Assembly: GCA_015489295.1 (NCBI GenBank)
Contig: WGAB01000277.1
Location: 1-8,353 of the forward strand
Direction: 5' to 3'
DNA from: Caldifarciminota bacterium
GTDB taxonomy: Bacteria > WOR-3 > Hydrothermia > WGAB01
DNA length: 8,353 nt
Shown: piece by piece, positions 1 through 6,566 of the stretch
Numbering within the stretch: position 1 is the stretch's first letter
How the letters are laid out: each line of letters opens with the position of its first letter
Position numbers and translations under genes: made by a program
Notes under the pieces: generated by a model
What the model saw: the letters and a program-made list of their open reading frames with translations, nothing else
What the model was told of the DNA's origin: nothing
The model's database searches: none

Positions 1-194
1 CGTGAAAACCCCCACTCCCATTTGATTGGGATTGCGACCGCAACGCGTCAAGGAATTGCTCCCCCCAGAATGCAGGCGTGAAAACCCCCACTCCCATTTG
101 ATTGGGATTGCGACTTATAATTCTTTGTCCTTTGGGGAAATTGCAATATCGCAGGCGTGAAAACCCCCCACTCCCATTTGATTGGGATTGCGAG
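1..194 (+). CRISPR. CRISPR array, leader-distal end (3 repeats, 2 spacers visible)
   Basis: Two identical 38-nt repeats lie at 1-38 and 77-114, and a third at 156-194 has one extra C in the C-run and a final G instead of C. They contain a short stem (TCCCA, loop TTTGAT, TGGGA) and end in ATTGCGAC. That is the 8-nt 5' crRNA handle known from Thermus thermophilus type III systems, so I infer transcription on the + strand, with the leader and older part of the array to the left of the window. Spacers are 38 and 41 nt; the second is AT-rich compared with its surroundings, as expected for foreign DNA. Both spacers end in GCAGG, so the true repeat may be 43 nt with spacers of 33 and 36 nt. The altered third repeat fits a degenerate terminal repeat. 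No cas gene is visible, so the subtype cannot be assigned. Confidence 0.85.
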
Positions 195-451
195 TTATAC
201 CCCACGGCCTCGCTTACGCGATGCCGCGGGGCCCCGCCGAGATGCGTCAGCAGATCGGTGGGGTGGGAGTCCCCCACTCCCATTTGATTGGGATTGCGAG
301 GAGCACCCCACGGCCTCGCTGTCGTGATGCCGCGGGGTCCCCGCCGGACTGCGAAGCAGGGCGGTGGGGTGGGAGTCCCCCACTCCCATTGAACTGGGAT
401 TGCGGGTTATGCCCCACGGCCTCGCTGGTGCGATGCCGCGGGGCCCCGCCG
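165..451 (+). repeat. 106-bp tandem repeats carrying the 3' part of the CRISPR repeat
   Basis: Two full units (165-270 and 271-376) and a partial third (377 to about 451) have an exact 106-bp period. Each starts with CCCCCACTCCCA and continues through the 3' end of the CRISPR repeat; the handle reads ATTGCGAG in the first two units and ATTGCGGG in the third. The rest of the unit is a conserved 76-nt segment. It holds a near-palindrome, CCCCACGGCCTCGC against GCGATGCCGCGGGG (12 of 14 positions pair), and ends in GGTGGGGTGGGAGT. The TGGGAGT at each unit end and the ACTCCCA of the next unit form a perfect 7-bp inverted repeat with a CCCCC loop. Variation is concentrated in the 4-5 nt after the handle and in the loop of the near-palindrome. 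The open frames across this block lie in both strands, are Pro/Arg-rich and look like artefacts of GC-rich repeats. Function is unknown. Confidence 0.8.
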
Positions 452-515
452 GGCCACACGTGCCTGTTCCTCTGGAAGTTCCTGCTGGGGCGGTGAGGAT
501 TCAGCCAGTTTTATG

Positions 516-554
516 GTCCCTGGAGTAAAAACCTTTACTCGTTTGCGCAGGGAC
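516..554. other. nested inverted repeat / stem-loop
   Basis: An inner perfect 18-nt inverted repeat, GAGTAAA-AACC-TTTACTC (523-540), is flanked by an outer perfect 7-bp pair, GTCCCTG (516-522) and CAGGGAC (548-554). A 7-nt bulge at 541-547 separates the two on one side. No T-run follows, so it is a poor intrinsic terminator. It lies upstream of the proposed promoter of the small membrane-protein gene. An operator or the structured 3' end of a transcript from the CRISPR side are both possible. The rest of 452-610 shows nothing else recognisable apart from that promoter. Confidence 0.6.
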
Positions 555-575
555 AGAGATGGCGGTGACGATGCC

Positions 576-604
576 TTGCAGCGCCTTCCCGCTCTCCTTA
601 TGTT
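576..604 (+). promoter_or_regulatory. possible promoter for the small membrane-protein gene
   Basis: TTGCAG (576-581), a 17-nt spacer and TATGTT (599-604) resemble -35 and -10 boxes. Only 6 nt separate the -10 from the ATG at 611, so the transcript would start at or next to the start codon. The box matches are modest (3/6 and 4/6), so this rests mainly on spacing and on the same layout at other genes here. Confidence 0.35.
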
Positions 605-610
605 TTAGGT

Positions 611-871
611 ATGCTGTGGGTAGGGCTTGGGGTTGTCGCGCTGGTCCTCCTTCATCTCATCCACAGAGAGATCCAGCGCCGAAACTTTCGCGGGGCAAAA
701 CAGCTGTCCCTGGTTCTCATCCTGATCTTGATCCCCTTTGCCCTGTTCAGCATTTTCTGGCTTGTCCTTTTCCTGATGGCCATGTTCAGGGTGTACGGCG
801 TGATCGGCCTGGGGATCACCCTCTTGTTCATCGCCGGTTTCGTCAAACTGGTGCTCCGCTTTGCCTCGTAG
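611..871 (+). CDS. small integral membrane protein, unknown function
   Basis: This 86-residue protein is not a family I recognise. It has a hydrophobic N-terminal segment (about 2-16), a basic stretch with IHREIQRRNFRG (about 17-28), a long hydrophobic segment (about 32-58) and a last one (about 62-83), so roughly three membrane helices. Codon use (CTG, ATC, GCC, GTC rich) agrees with neighbouring genes, which supports it being real. No good ribosome binding site precedes the ATG; AGG sits only one base away. A TATGTT box 6 nt upstream suggests a leaderless message. It stands alone between the CRISPR-side repeats and a convergent minus-strand gene. Nothing in it identifies a toxin, transporter or Cas accessory protein. 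A false gene is possible but less likely given the clean codon pattern. Confidence 0.6.
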   Translation: MLWVGLGVVALVLLHLIHREIQRRNFRGAKQLSLVLILILIPFALFSIFWLVLFLMAMFRVYGVIGLGITLLFIAGFVKLVLRFAS

Positions 872-989
872 CCGTATAAAACACACTCCCATCCACGGAG
901 AAATGAGATTCACCCCCGCCCCAATGCAGAGAAGTAAAACGGCGGAGTAGAAGCATCCCGGAGCCAGGGACGGGTAGGAAGAGGTGAGG

Positions 990-1265
990 TCACGGAGAGC
1001 CGGGAGTATTGCGGAGGCGGAAGGTGACCCGGGCGCCGTCCAGGTGCTCCTCCACGGCAACGATCTCGGTTTCCACGCCGAAATCCTTAAGGAGCCACAC
1101 CAGGTCTTCGTACCAGTCGTAGGCGCCGCAGGAGCGGCAAAAGGTGCCGGTGAACCGCACCTGGAAGGTGTCCGGCCCCAGGTGTACCACCTGCGCCCGG
1201 GCCTCGGGCTCCCGGTACCGGTTGTACTCGACGACCGCGCGTTTCAGGTGTTCCTGCCAGCGCAT
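990..1265 (-). CDS. hypothetical protein with a CxxC motif
   Basis: This is a 91-residue soluble protein that I do not recognise. It opens with a charged helix (MRWQEHLKRAVVEYNRYRE, 1-19), followed by alternating strand-like segments. The centre reads FTGTFCRSCGAYDWYEDL, with Cys43 and Cys46 as the only cysteines. A single CxxC could bind metal as a dimer or act in redox, but neither is shown. I chose the ATG at 1265. An in-frame TTG at 1301 would add 12 residues (MGPDPLGLTLQA), but that TTG coincides with a possible -35 box, and a possible -10 (TACCCT) lies 7 nt before the ATG. Neither start has a convincing ribosome binding site. The gene is transcribed divergently from mutS. About 120 bases between its stop and the membrane-protein gene show no gene or clear terminator. 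Confidence 0.65.
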   Translation of the reverse strand: MRWQEHLKRAVVEYNRYREPEARAQVVHLGPDTFQVRFTGTFCRSCGAYDWYEDLVWLLKDFGVETEIVAVEEHLDGARVTFRLRNTPGSP

Positions 1266-1272
1266 GGCCTGT

Positions 1273-1301
1273 AGGGTAAGGCCCAGGGGGTCAGGCCCCA
1301 A
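1273..1301 (-). promoter_or_regulatory. weak candidate promoter for the CxxC protein gene
   Basis: On the minus strand TTGGGG (1301-1296), 17 nt and TACCCT (1278-1273) precede the ATG at 1265 by 7 nt. Each box matches consensus at only 3 of 6 positions. The correct spacing and the leaderless layout shared with other genes in the window are the only support. Confidence 0.25.
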
Positions 1302-1392
1302 GGATCCCGGAGTTTCGGCGATGCGCTTTCCAGAGAGCCCCGTGGCGCCCCGGCAGGGGCATCCATTCCGTCGGTGCCCGGGGCCACCCGAG

Positions 1393-1398
1393 TATAAT
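1393..1398 (+). promoter_or_regulatory. mutS -10 element (TATAAT), near-leaderless
   Basis: A perfect TATAAT ends 9 nt before the mutS ATG at 1408. Transcription would begin about 0-4 nt before the start codon, leaving no room for a ribosome binding site, and none is present. No good -35 box is seen at 16-18 nt upstream. This promoter would drive the whole mutS-mreB-mreC operon. Confidence 0.6.
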
Positions 1399-1407
1399 TA
1401 ACCGACC

Positions 1408-3951
1408 ATGGCGGAGTCCCCCATCCTGCGGCAGTACCGCGAGATCAAGAGCCGATACCGGGACGAACTCCTCCTGTTCCGGATGGGGGACTTTTACGAA
1501 CTCTTCTTCGACGATGCCGAAGTCGCCGCCCGGGTGCTGGGGATCACTCTGACCTCCAAACCTCTGAGCAAGAACCAGCGGGTGCCCATGGCCGGCGTGC
1601 CCGTGCGGGCCGCCGATACCTACATCGCCCGGCTCCTGAAGGCCGGGTACCGGGTGGCCATCTGCGAGCAGATGGAAGATGAGCCACCCAAGGGCCGCGG
1701 GCTCATGCGCCGGGAGGTGGTAGAGGTCATCACCCCCGGCACCATCTTGGACCCTGCGCTCCTGGACGACAAGAATTTCCAGTTCATTGCCGCGGTGAAC
1801 CCCGCGGAGGACCGCTGGGGGGTGGCCCTCCTGGACCTGAGTACCGCCGACTTCTTCGTGTTTGAGGCCCCGCCCGAGCGGGCCCGGGAGGAAATGGAAA
1901 AACGGGGGGTGGTGGAACTCATCCTGCCCAAGGATGCCGAGGTGCCGGAACTGCGGGCGGCAGCGGTGTATCCCCTGGAAGAGTGGCACTTCGACCCCGA
2001 AACCGCCCGGCAGGCCCTGATGGAGCACTTCCAGGTGGCTTCGCTGAGGGCCTTTGAGGTGGAGCACCTGCCCCGGGCCCTGGGCGCGGCCCTGGCCCTT
2101 CTGGAGTACCTGCGCGACAAAAAGCCCGGCATGCTCCAGCACCTCCGGAACCTGCGCCCGCTGCGGCTCCAGGAGACCCTGTACCTGGACACCGCCACCC
2201 TGAAGAACCTGGAGGTGCTGGAACCCATCCACGAGGGCGGCCTCTCCCTGCTTTCGGTACTCGACGAAACCCTGACCCCCATGGGGGCCCGATTCCTGCG
2301 GGAGGCCCTGATCGCCCCCCTTCTGGACCTTCGGCAGATCCGGCTGCGGCTCCATCGGATCCAGGCGCTGCTGGAGGACCGCGAACTCCACGAGACCCTC
2401 CGCACCCTGCTCAAGGACATGGGCGATATCGAGCGGATGGTTTCCCGGTTTTCCGCGCGCAAGGCTGGCCCCCGCGAGGCCCGGAAGCTCGCCACAGCCC
2501 TCCGCCGCTTTGAGGACCTCCGGCAGGTTTTGGCTCCCCACGATCTCTTTGCGCCGCTCCTGCAACAGGCGCCCAACCTGGAGGAACTGGCCGAAGCGAT
2601 TGAGCACCGCATCGTGGAGAATCCGCCGGCCAGTGTGCGTGACGGCGGCTTCATCCGGCCCGAGGTGTCCGAGGAGCTGGCCGAACTTTTAGACCTGGCG
2701 CACCACGGCAAGACCCGCATCCTGGCCCTGGAACAGCGGGAACGCGAACGCACGGGCATCGCGTCCCTGAAGGTGGGGTACAACCATGTGCTGGGCTACT
2801 ACATTGAAGTGACCAAGGCCAACCTGGACCGGGTGCCCGAGGACTACATCCGCAAGCAAACCCTGACCAACGCCGAGCGGTTTTACACGCCGGAACTCAA
2901 GGAACTGGAGGCCCGCATCCTTTCGGCCGAGGAGCGGGCCCGGCGGCTGGAACTGGAACTCTGGGAGGAGCTTCGCCGCCGGGTGGTGGACCGGGCCCAG
3001 GCCCTCAAGGCCCTGGCCGCGGTGGTGGCCGAGGTGGACTTCCTGCAGTCCCAGGCCCTGGTGGCCCGCAAGCGGCGGTACACCATGCCCGAGGTGGCCG
3101 ACGATGGCACCCTGCGCATCCGAGAAGGCCGCCACCCCATGGTGGAGGTGATGATCGACGAACCCTTCGTGCCCAACGACACCGCTATGGACCTGCATCA
3201 CAACCGGATTTTCATTCTCACCGGCCCGAACATGTCGGGCAAGAGCACCTTTTTGCGGCAGGTGGCCCTCATCACCCTGATGGCCCAGATGGGCACCTTC
3301 GTGCCCGCCGCCGAGGCCCATATCGGCCTGGTGGACCGCATTTTCACCCGCATCGGGGCCTCCGACGACCTGGCCCGGGGGGTTTCCACCTTTATGGCCG
3401 AAATGATCGAAACCGCCAACATCCTGCGGAATGCCACCCAGAAGAGCCTGGTGATCCTGGACGAGGTGGGCCGCGGCACCTCCACCTTCGATGGTCTCGC
3501 CATCGCCTGGGCCGTGGTAGAGTACCTGCTGAAGCGTGTGGGCGCCAAGACCCTGTTCGCCACCCATTACCACCAGCTTTCAAAACTCGGGAAAATGTAT
3601 CCAGCCGTACGGAACTTCACCACCAAGGTGAAGGAATGGGAGGGCAGGGTAATTTTTCTTCGCAAGGTGGTACCCGGAGAGGCCGACCGCAGCTACGGCA
3701 TCCATGTGGCCCAATTGGCCGGGATCCCCGAGGAGGTGGTCCAGCGGGCCCGGGAAATCCAGGAGGACATTGAACGGGAGGGCACCATCCGTACCCGGCT
3801 CACCCAGCTCGACCTGTTCCAGCCGCAGCGGCCCGCTTCGGAGGCGGCCGAGAGGGTGCTGCAGCGCTTGAAATCGCTGGATTTGGATGGCCTGAGCCCC
3901 CGGGATGCTTTAAACTTGCTCTACGAACTCAAGAAGGAAGTGGAGTCCTGA
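1408..3951 (+). CDS. mutS: DNA mismatch repair protein MutS
   Basis: The 847-residue protein has full MutS1 length. MutS dimers bind mispaired or looped DNA and, with ATP, recruit MutL to start repair. The N-terminal mismatch-binding domain has the Phe-X-Glu wedge in GDFYELF (Phe29, Glu31). Connector, core and clamp regions follow. The ATPase shows Walker A TGPNMSGKST (605-614, Lys612), Walker B LVILDE with Asp685-Glu686, then GRGTSTFDG and the FATHYH switch histidines. QLDLF at 800-804 fits the bacterial beta-clamp binding pentapeptide. The tail (SPRDALNLLYELKKEV) is the usual C-terminal helical dimer region. An in-frame TAA at 1399-1401 makes the ATG at 1408 the only ATG start. The stop overlaps the mreB start (TGATG), so the genes are co-transcribed and probably translationally coupled. 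No mutL is in the window. The MutS1 rather than MutS2 assignment rests on the FxE motif and the lack of a Smr domain. Confidence 0.98.
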   Translation: MAESPILRQYREIKSRYRDELLLFRMGDFYELFFDDAEVAARVLGITLTSKPLSKNQRVPMAGVPVRAADTYIARLLKAGYRVAICEQMEDEPPKGRGLMRREVVEVITPGTILDPALLDDKNFQFIAAVNPAEDRWGVALLDLSTADFFVFEAPPERAREEMEKRGVVELILPKDAEVPELRAAAVYPLEEWHFDPETARQALMEHFQVASLRAFEVEHLPRALGAALALLEYLRDKKPGMLQHLRNLRPLRLQETLYLDTATLKNLEVLEPIHEGGLSLLSVLDETLTPMGARFLREALIAPLLDLRQIRLRLHRIQALLEDRELHETLRTLLKDMGDIERMVSRFSARKAGPREARKLATALRRFEDLRQVLAPHDLFAPLLQQAPNLEELAEAIEHRIVENPPASVRDGGFIRPEVSEELAELLDLAHHGKTRILALEQRERERTGIASLKVGYNHVLGYYIEVTKANLDRVPEDYIRKQTLTNAERFYTPELKELEARILSAEERARRLELELWEELRRRVVDRAQALKALAAVVAEVDFLQSQALVARKRRYTMPEVADDGTLRIREGRHPMVEVMIDEPFVPNDTAMDLHHNRIFILTGPNMSGKSTFLRQVALITLMAQMGTFVPAAEAHIGLVDRIFTRIGASDDLARGVSTFMAEMIETANILRNATQKSLVILDEVGRGTSTFDGLAIAWAVVEYLLKRVGAKTLFATHYHQLSKLGKMYPAVRNFTTKVKEWEGRVIFLRKVVPGEADRSYGIHVAQLAGIPEEVVQRAREIQEDIEREGTIRTRLTQLDLFQPQRPASEAAERVLQRLKSLDLDGLSPRDALNLLYELKKEVES

Positions 3952-5006
3952 TGTTGTCGTTCTTCAAAAAACTTTTCCGCGTGTGGGGCAACGAGGTGGC
4001 GGTCGACCTGGGCACGGCCTACACCCTGGTGTATGTGAAGGGCCAGGGCATCGTGCTCAACGAACCCTCGGTGGTGGCCGTGGACCAGGCCACGGGCAAG
4101 GTGCTGGCCGTGGGCTACGAGGCCAAGCGGATGCTCGGCAAAACCCACAAGGGCATCCTGGCCAAGCGCCCCATGAAGGACGGGGTGATCACCGACTTCG
4201 AGATGGTGCAGGAGATGCTCTACACCTTCCTCTCCAAAACCATCAGCAAGCACCTGTGGGCCAACCCCCGCACCCTGATCGCCGTGCCCTCAGCCGTAAC
4301 CGAGGTGGAACTCCGGGCCGTGCGGGATTCGGCCGAGAGCGCCGGGAGCCGTGAGGTTTTGCTGGTGGCCGAGCCCATCGCCGCCGCCGTCGGCATCGGC
4401 ATTGACATCGATGAGCCCGTGGGCCACATGATCGTGGATGTGGGCGGGGGTACCACCGAAATCGCGGTCATCTCCCTTTCCGGCATCGTGACCGATACCT
4501 CCATCCGGGTGGCCGGCGACGAAATGGACGAGGCCATCATCCAGTTTATCCGGGAACACTACCGGGTGGAGGTGGGCCAGCAAACGGCCGAGCAAATCAA
4601 GATCGAGATCGGCAATGTGTTCCCGCTGGAGGAAACCCGCCGGATGGAGGTCCGGGGTCGGGATCTCGTGAGCGGCTCGCCCAAGACCATTGAGGTGAAC
4701 TCCGACGAGATCCGCGAGGCCCTGAAGCCGGTGGTGTACCAGATCATTGACGCCGTAAAACGGGCCCTGGAGCGCACGCCGCCCGAACTGGTGGCCGACA
4801 TCATCGACCGGGGGATCTACCTTTCCGGCGGTGGCTCCCAGCTCAGGGGCTTTGCGGCCCTGCTCCGGGAGGAGACCAACCTGGCCGTCAACCTGGTGGA
4901 CAATCCGGTGGAGTGTGTGGTGCAGGGGGCCGGGAAGATCCTGGAAAACCTGGATCACTATCGCAAAGTGCTGATCCAGCCCCGGAGCCACGTCACCACG
5001 CGATGA
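3951..5006 (+). CDS. mreB: rod shape-determining protein MreB (bacterial actin)
   Basis: The 351-residue protein is of normal MreB length. MreB forms membrane-bound, ATP-dependent filaments that guide lateral cell-wall synthesis by the elongasome. Actin-fold motifs are clear: phosphate-1 AVDLGTAYT (17-25), phosphate-2 IVDVGGGTTEIA (161-172) and the adenosine motif GIYLSGGGSQLRG (288-300). The N-terminus MLSFFKKLFRVW is an amphipathic helix of the kind that anchors MreB to the membrane. PMKDGVITDFE is a typical MreB sequence. The ATG overlaps the mutS stop by one base and the stop overlaps the mreC start (ATGA), so it is the middle gene of a coupled operon. Mbl/MreBH paralogues are possible by sequence, but the adjacent mreC favours MreB. 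The upstream coupling to mutS is not the textbook mre arrangement. Confidence 0.97.
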   Translation: MLSFFKKLFRVWGNEVAVDLGTAYTLVYVKGQGIVLNEPSVVAVDQATGKVLAVGYEAKRMLGKTHKGILAKRPMKDGVITDFEMVQEMLYTFLSKTISKHLWANPRTLIAVPSAVTEVELRAVRDSAESAGSREVLLVAEPIAAAVGIGIDIDEPVGHMIVDVGGGTTEIAVISLSGIVTDTSIRVAGDEMDEAIIQFIREHYRVEVGQQTAEQIKIEIGNVFPLEETRRMEVRGRDLVSGSPKTIEVNSDEIREALKPVVYQIIDAVKRALERTPPELVADIIDRGIYLSGGGSQLRGFAALLREETNLAVNLVDNPVECVVQGAGKILENLDHYRKVLIQPRSHVTTR

Positions 5007-5761
5007 GGACCTTTCCCTGGTCGTCGGTGGCCTTTTTTCTGGTGCTTTCCCTGCTTTTTCTGTTTTCACCGGTGCGAGAGGCAACCTCGCGGGCTCTGCT
5101 CGCCACCGTGTACCGTCCGCTGTACCGGGTGAACCAGCGGGTGGCCTCCCTGGTCACAGCCGAGCAGGATCGGGAGCGGTGGCTTCGGGTGTTTTTGAGC
5201 CTTTCGCCGGACCTTCAGCGGGAGGCGCTGGCCCGGCTGGACTCCCTGTGGCAGGTGGAACCCGGCCAGCCGGTGGTGCACGCCCTGGCCTTTGACCCTC
5301 TGGGCATTCCCCAGCGCATCCTGGTCGACCGGGGGGCCGAAGACGGCCTGGAGTATGGCGAGGTGCTGGTCCACCGGGGTGTGCTCGTGGGCAAGGTGGT
5401 GCAGGTGCAGCCCCGTACAGCCTGGGTGAACACTGTGTTTCATCCGGATTTTCGGGTGGGGGTGGTGTCGCTGCGCACCGGGGTGCTGGGGGTTCTGGCC
5501 GGGGGGGACCGGCCCTACATCAAGTACCTGCCGGCCTGGGCCGATGTGGCGCCGGGCGACACCTTTGCCACGAGTGGCGTGGGCCACCTGATTCCGCCGG
5601 GGCTGCCCGTGGCCGTGGCCGAACGGGTAGACACCCTGAAAACCAATCCCTTTTACCTGCGGGTGTGGGCACGACCCCTATACGACCATGCCCGCACCGC
5701 CGCCTTTGTCGTGCTCCGGCGGGCCGATCTGCGTTCGGATACCCTGGTAGCCGGCCGGTAA
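5003..5761 (+). CDS. mreC: rod shape-determining protein MreC
   Basis: This 252-residue protein matches the MreC layout: a short cytoplasmic start, one membrane helix (about 7-23), an extracytoplasmic helical/coiled-coil stretch (about 40-85), then paired beta domains (about 93-240). Characteristic pieces are ILVDRGAEDGLEYGEVLVHRGVLVGKVVQV, TVFHPDFRVGVV and an SGVGHLIPPGLPVAVAERV segment. MreC links MreB filaments to PBP2/RodA outside the membrane. The ATG at 5003 gives an ATGA overlap with the mreB stop. A longer in-frame start at 4913 would lie deep inside mreB and add a non-MreC leader, so it was rejected. mreD and the PBP2/rodA genes do not follow. The last 84 bp (about 27 codons, FVVLRRADLRSDTLVAGR at the very end) overlap the convergent ispE gene. 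Confidence 0.92.
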   Translation: MRTFPWSSVAFFLVLSLLFLFSPVREATSRALLATVYRPLYRVNQRVASLVTAEQDRERWLRVFLSLSPDLQREALARLDSLWQVEPGQPVVHALAFDPLGIPQRILVDRGAEDGLEYGEVLVHRGVLVGKVVQVQPRTAWVNTVFHPDFRVGVVSLRTGVLGVLAGGDRPYIKYLPAWADVAPGDTFATSGVGHLIPPGLPVAVAERVDTLKTNPFYLRVWARPLYDHARTAAFVVLRRADLRSDTLVAGR

Positions 5762-6562
5762 CGCCGGAGCCTCGGAAATTCCTTCCGGAAACACGCCAAA
5801 CAGGGCCGAACCGGAGCCCGAGAGCCCGGCGAGAACGGCGCCGGATCGCTGCAGATGGGTCTTCAGTTCCCGCAGTTCGGGATGCCACCGGAACACCACC
5901 GGTTCAAAGTCGTTGGCCAGGTGTTCGGCGGCTTCCTGCCATTGCTGTTGCCGCAGGGCCGTGATCAAAGCGTCCATCCGTTTCCGGGCCTCGGAAGGCG
6001 GGGTGTACCGCCCGGTTTGGGCCAGGGCCTCGTAGGCCCGGGCGGTGGACACCCGGAACGGGGGCACCACGAGGAGCACCGGCACCCCGACGGGCAGATC
6101 CTGCAGAGGTTCCAGGAGGTCGCCGCGACCCCGCCCCCGGGCCCACACCGTGGGTTCCAGGAAGAAGGGCACGTCCGAGCCCATTTCCCGGGCCACCCGG
6201 TGGGCCAGTTCGTAGGGCACCTTTCGGTGCTCCACGAGCCACCGGAGCACCGTGGCCACGTTGGCCGAGCCGCCGCCCAAACCGGCCCCGATGGGCACCC
6301 GTTTTTCGATCTCGATCCGGAGGGGCCAGGGGTGTCCGGTGAGGTGTTCCAAACGCCGAAGGGCCTGGTACACCAGGTTTTCGGCCCCGGAGGGGCCTGT
6401 GGGCTGACAGGAGACCTCCAGCCGGTCTGAAGGGGCAATGGAGATCGTATCAGCCAGGCTTAAGCGGGCGAAGAGGGTGTCCAGGTTGTGGTAACCATCG
6501 GGCCTTTGGCCCAGGACAAACAGGCCCAGGTTGATCTTGCTGGGGGAATAAAGCCGGGCCAT
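5678..6562 (-). CDS. ispE: 4-diphosphocytidyl-2-C-methyl-D-erythritol kinase IspE
   Basis: IspE phosphorylates CDP-methylerythritol at the 2-hydroxyl with ATP in the MEP pathway to isoprenoid precursors. The 294-residue protein is slightly longer than the usual 280-290. It has the N-terminal KINLGLFVLGQRPDGYHNLDTLF motif (Lys9), the GHMP-kinase ATP loop VPIGAGLGGGSAN (89-101), the catalytic Asp130 in GSDVPFFL, and the C-terminal LSGSGSALF motif (247-255). The start ATG lies 4 nt after the stop of the upstream LiaI-like gene; TAAGGG just before it may serve as ribosome binding site. The gene therefore ends a three-gene minus-strand operon with two membrane-protein genes. The C-terminus beyond about residue 267 is antisense to the end of mreC, and the final GPPEHDKGGGAGMVV looks like an extension of the family's normal end. 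Isoprenoids supply undecaprenyl carrier lipid, a loose link to the wall-synthesis genes next door. Confidence 0.96.
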   Translation of the reverse strand: MARLYSPSKINLGLFVLGQRPDGYHNLDTLFARLSLADTISIAPSDRLEVSCQPTGPSGAENLVYQALRRLEHLTGHPWPLRIEIEKRVPIGAGLGGGSANVATVLRWLVEHRKVPYELAHRVAREMGSDVPFFLEPTVWARGRGRGDLLEPLQDLPVGVPVLLVVPPFRVSTARAYEALAQTGRYTPPSEARKRMDALITALRQQQWQEAAEHLANDFEPVVFRWHPELRELKTHLQRSGAVLAGLSGSGSALFGVFPEGISEAPALPAGYQGIRTQIGPPEHDKGGGAGMVV

Positions 6563-6566
6563 GCCC

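Noticed and set aside
98..121. Promoter inside the CRISPR array (TTGATT and TATAAT)
   Set aside because: Spacing is only 12 nt, and the TATAAT lies in an AT-rich spacer where it is expected by chance.
182..496. Open frames on both strands across the tandem-repeat block (up to 104 codons)
   Set aside because: They follow from GC-rich 106-bp repeats, are low-complexity Pro/Arg/Gly-rich, and overlap each other on both strands without start signals.
884..891. ACTCCCAT resembling a further CRISPR repeat relic
   Set aside because: Only 8 bases match and neither the stem partner nor the handle follows.
1291..2607. Long minus-strand open frame of 438 codons inside mutS
   Set aside because: It is antisense to conserved MutS domains, with a His/Gln/Gly-rich composition typical of a GC-driven shadow frame. 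The same applies to the other minus-strand frames within mutS, mreB and mreC.
5750..5775. CCGGC/GCCGG inverted repeat near the mreC stop as a terminator
   Set aside because: The stem is about 5 bp with no T-run, and it lies within the ispE coding sequence.
5855..6430. Plus-strand open frame of 191 codons opposite ispE
   Set aside because: It is a shadow of ispE; composition is Gly/His/Pro-rich and no family is recognisable.
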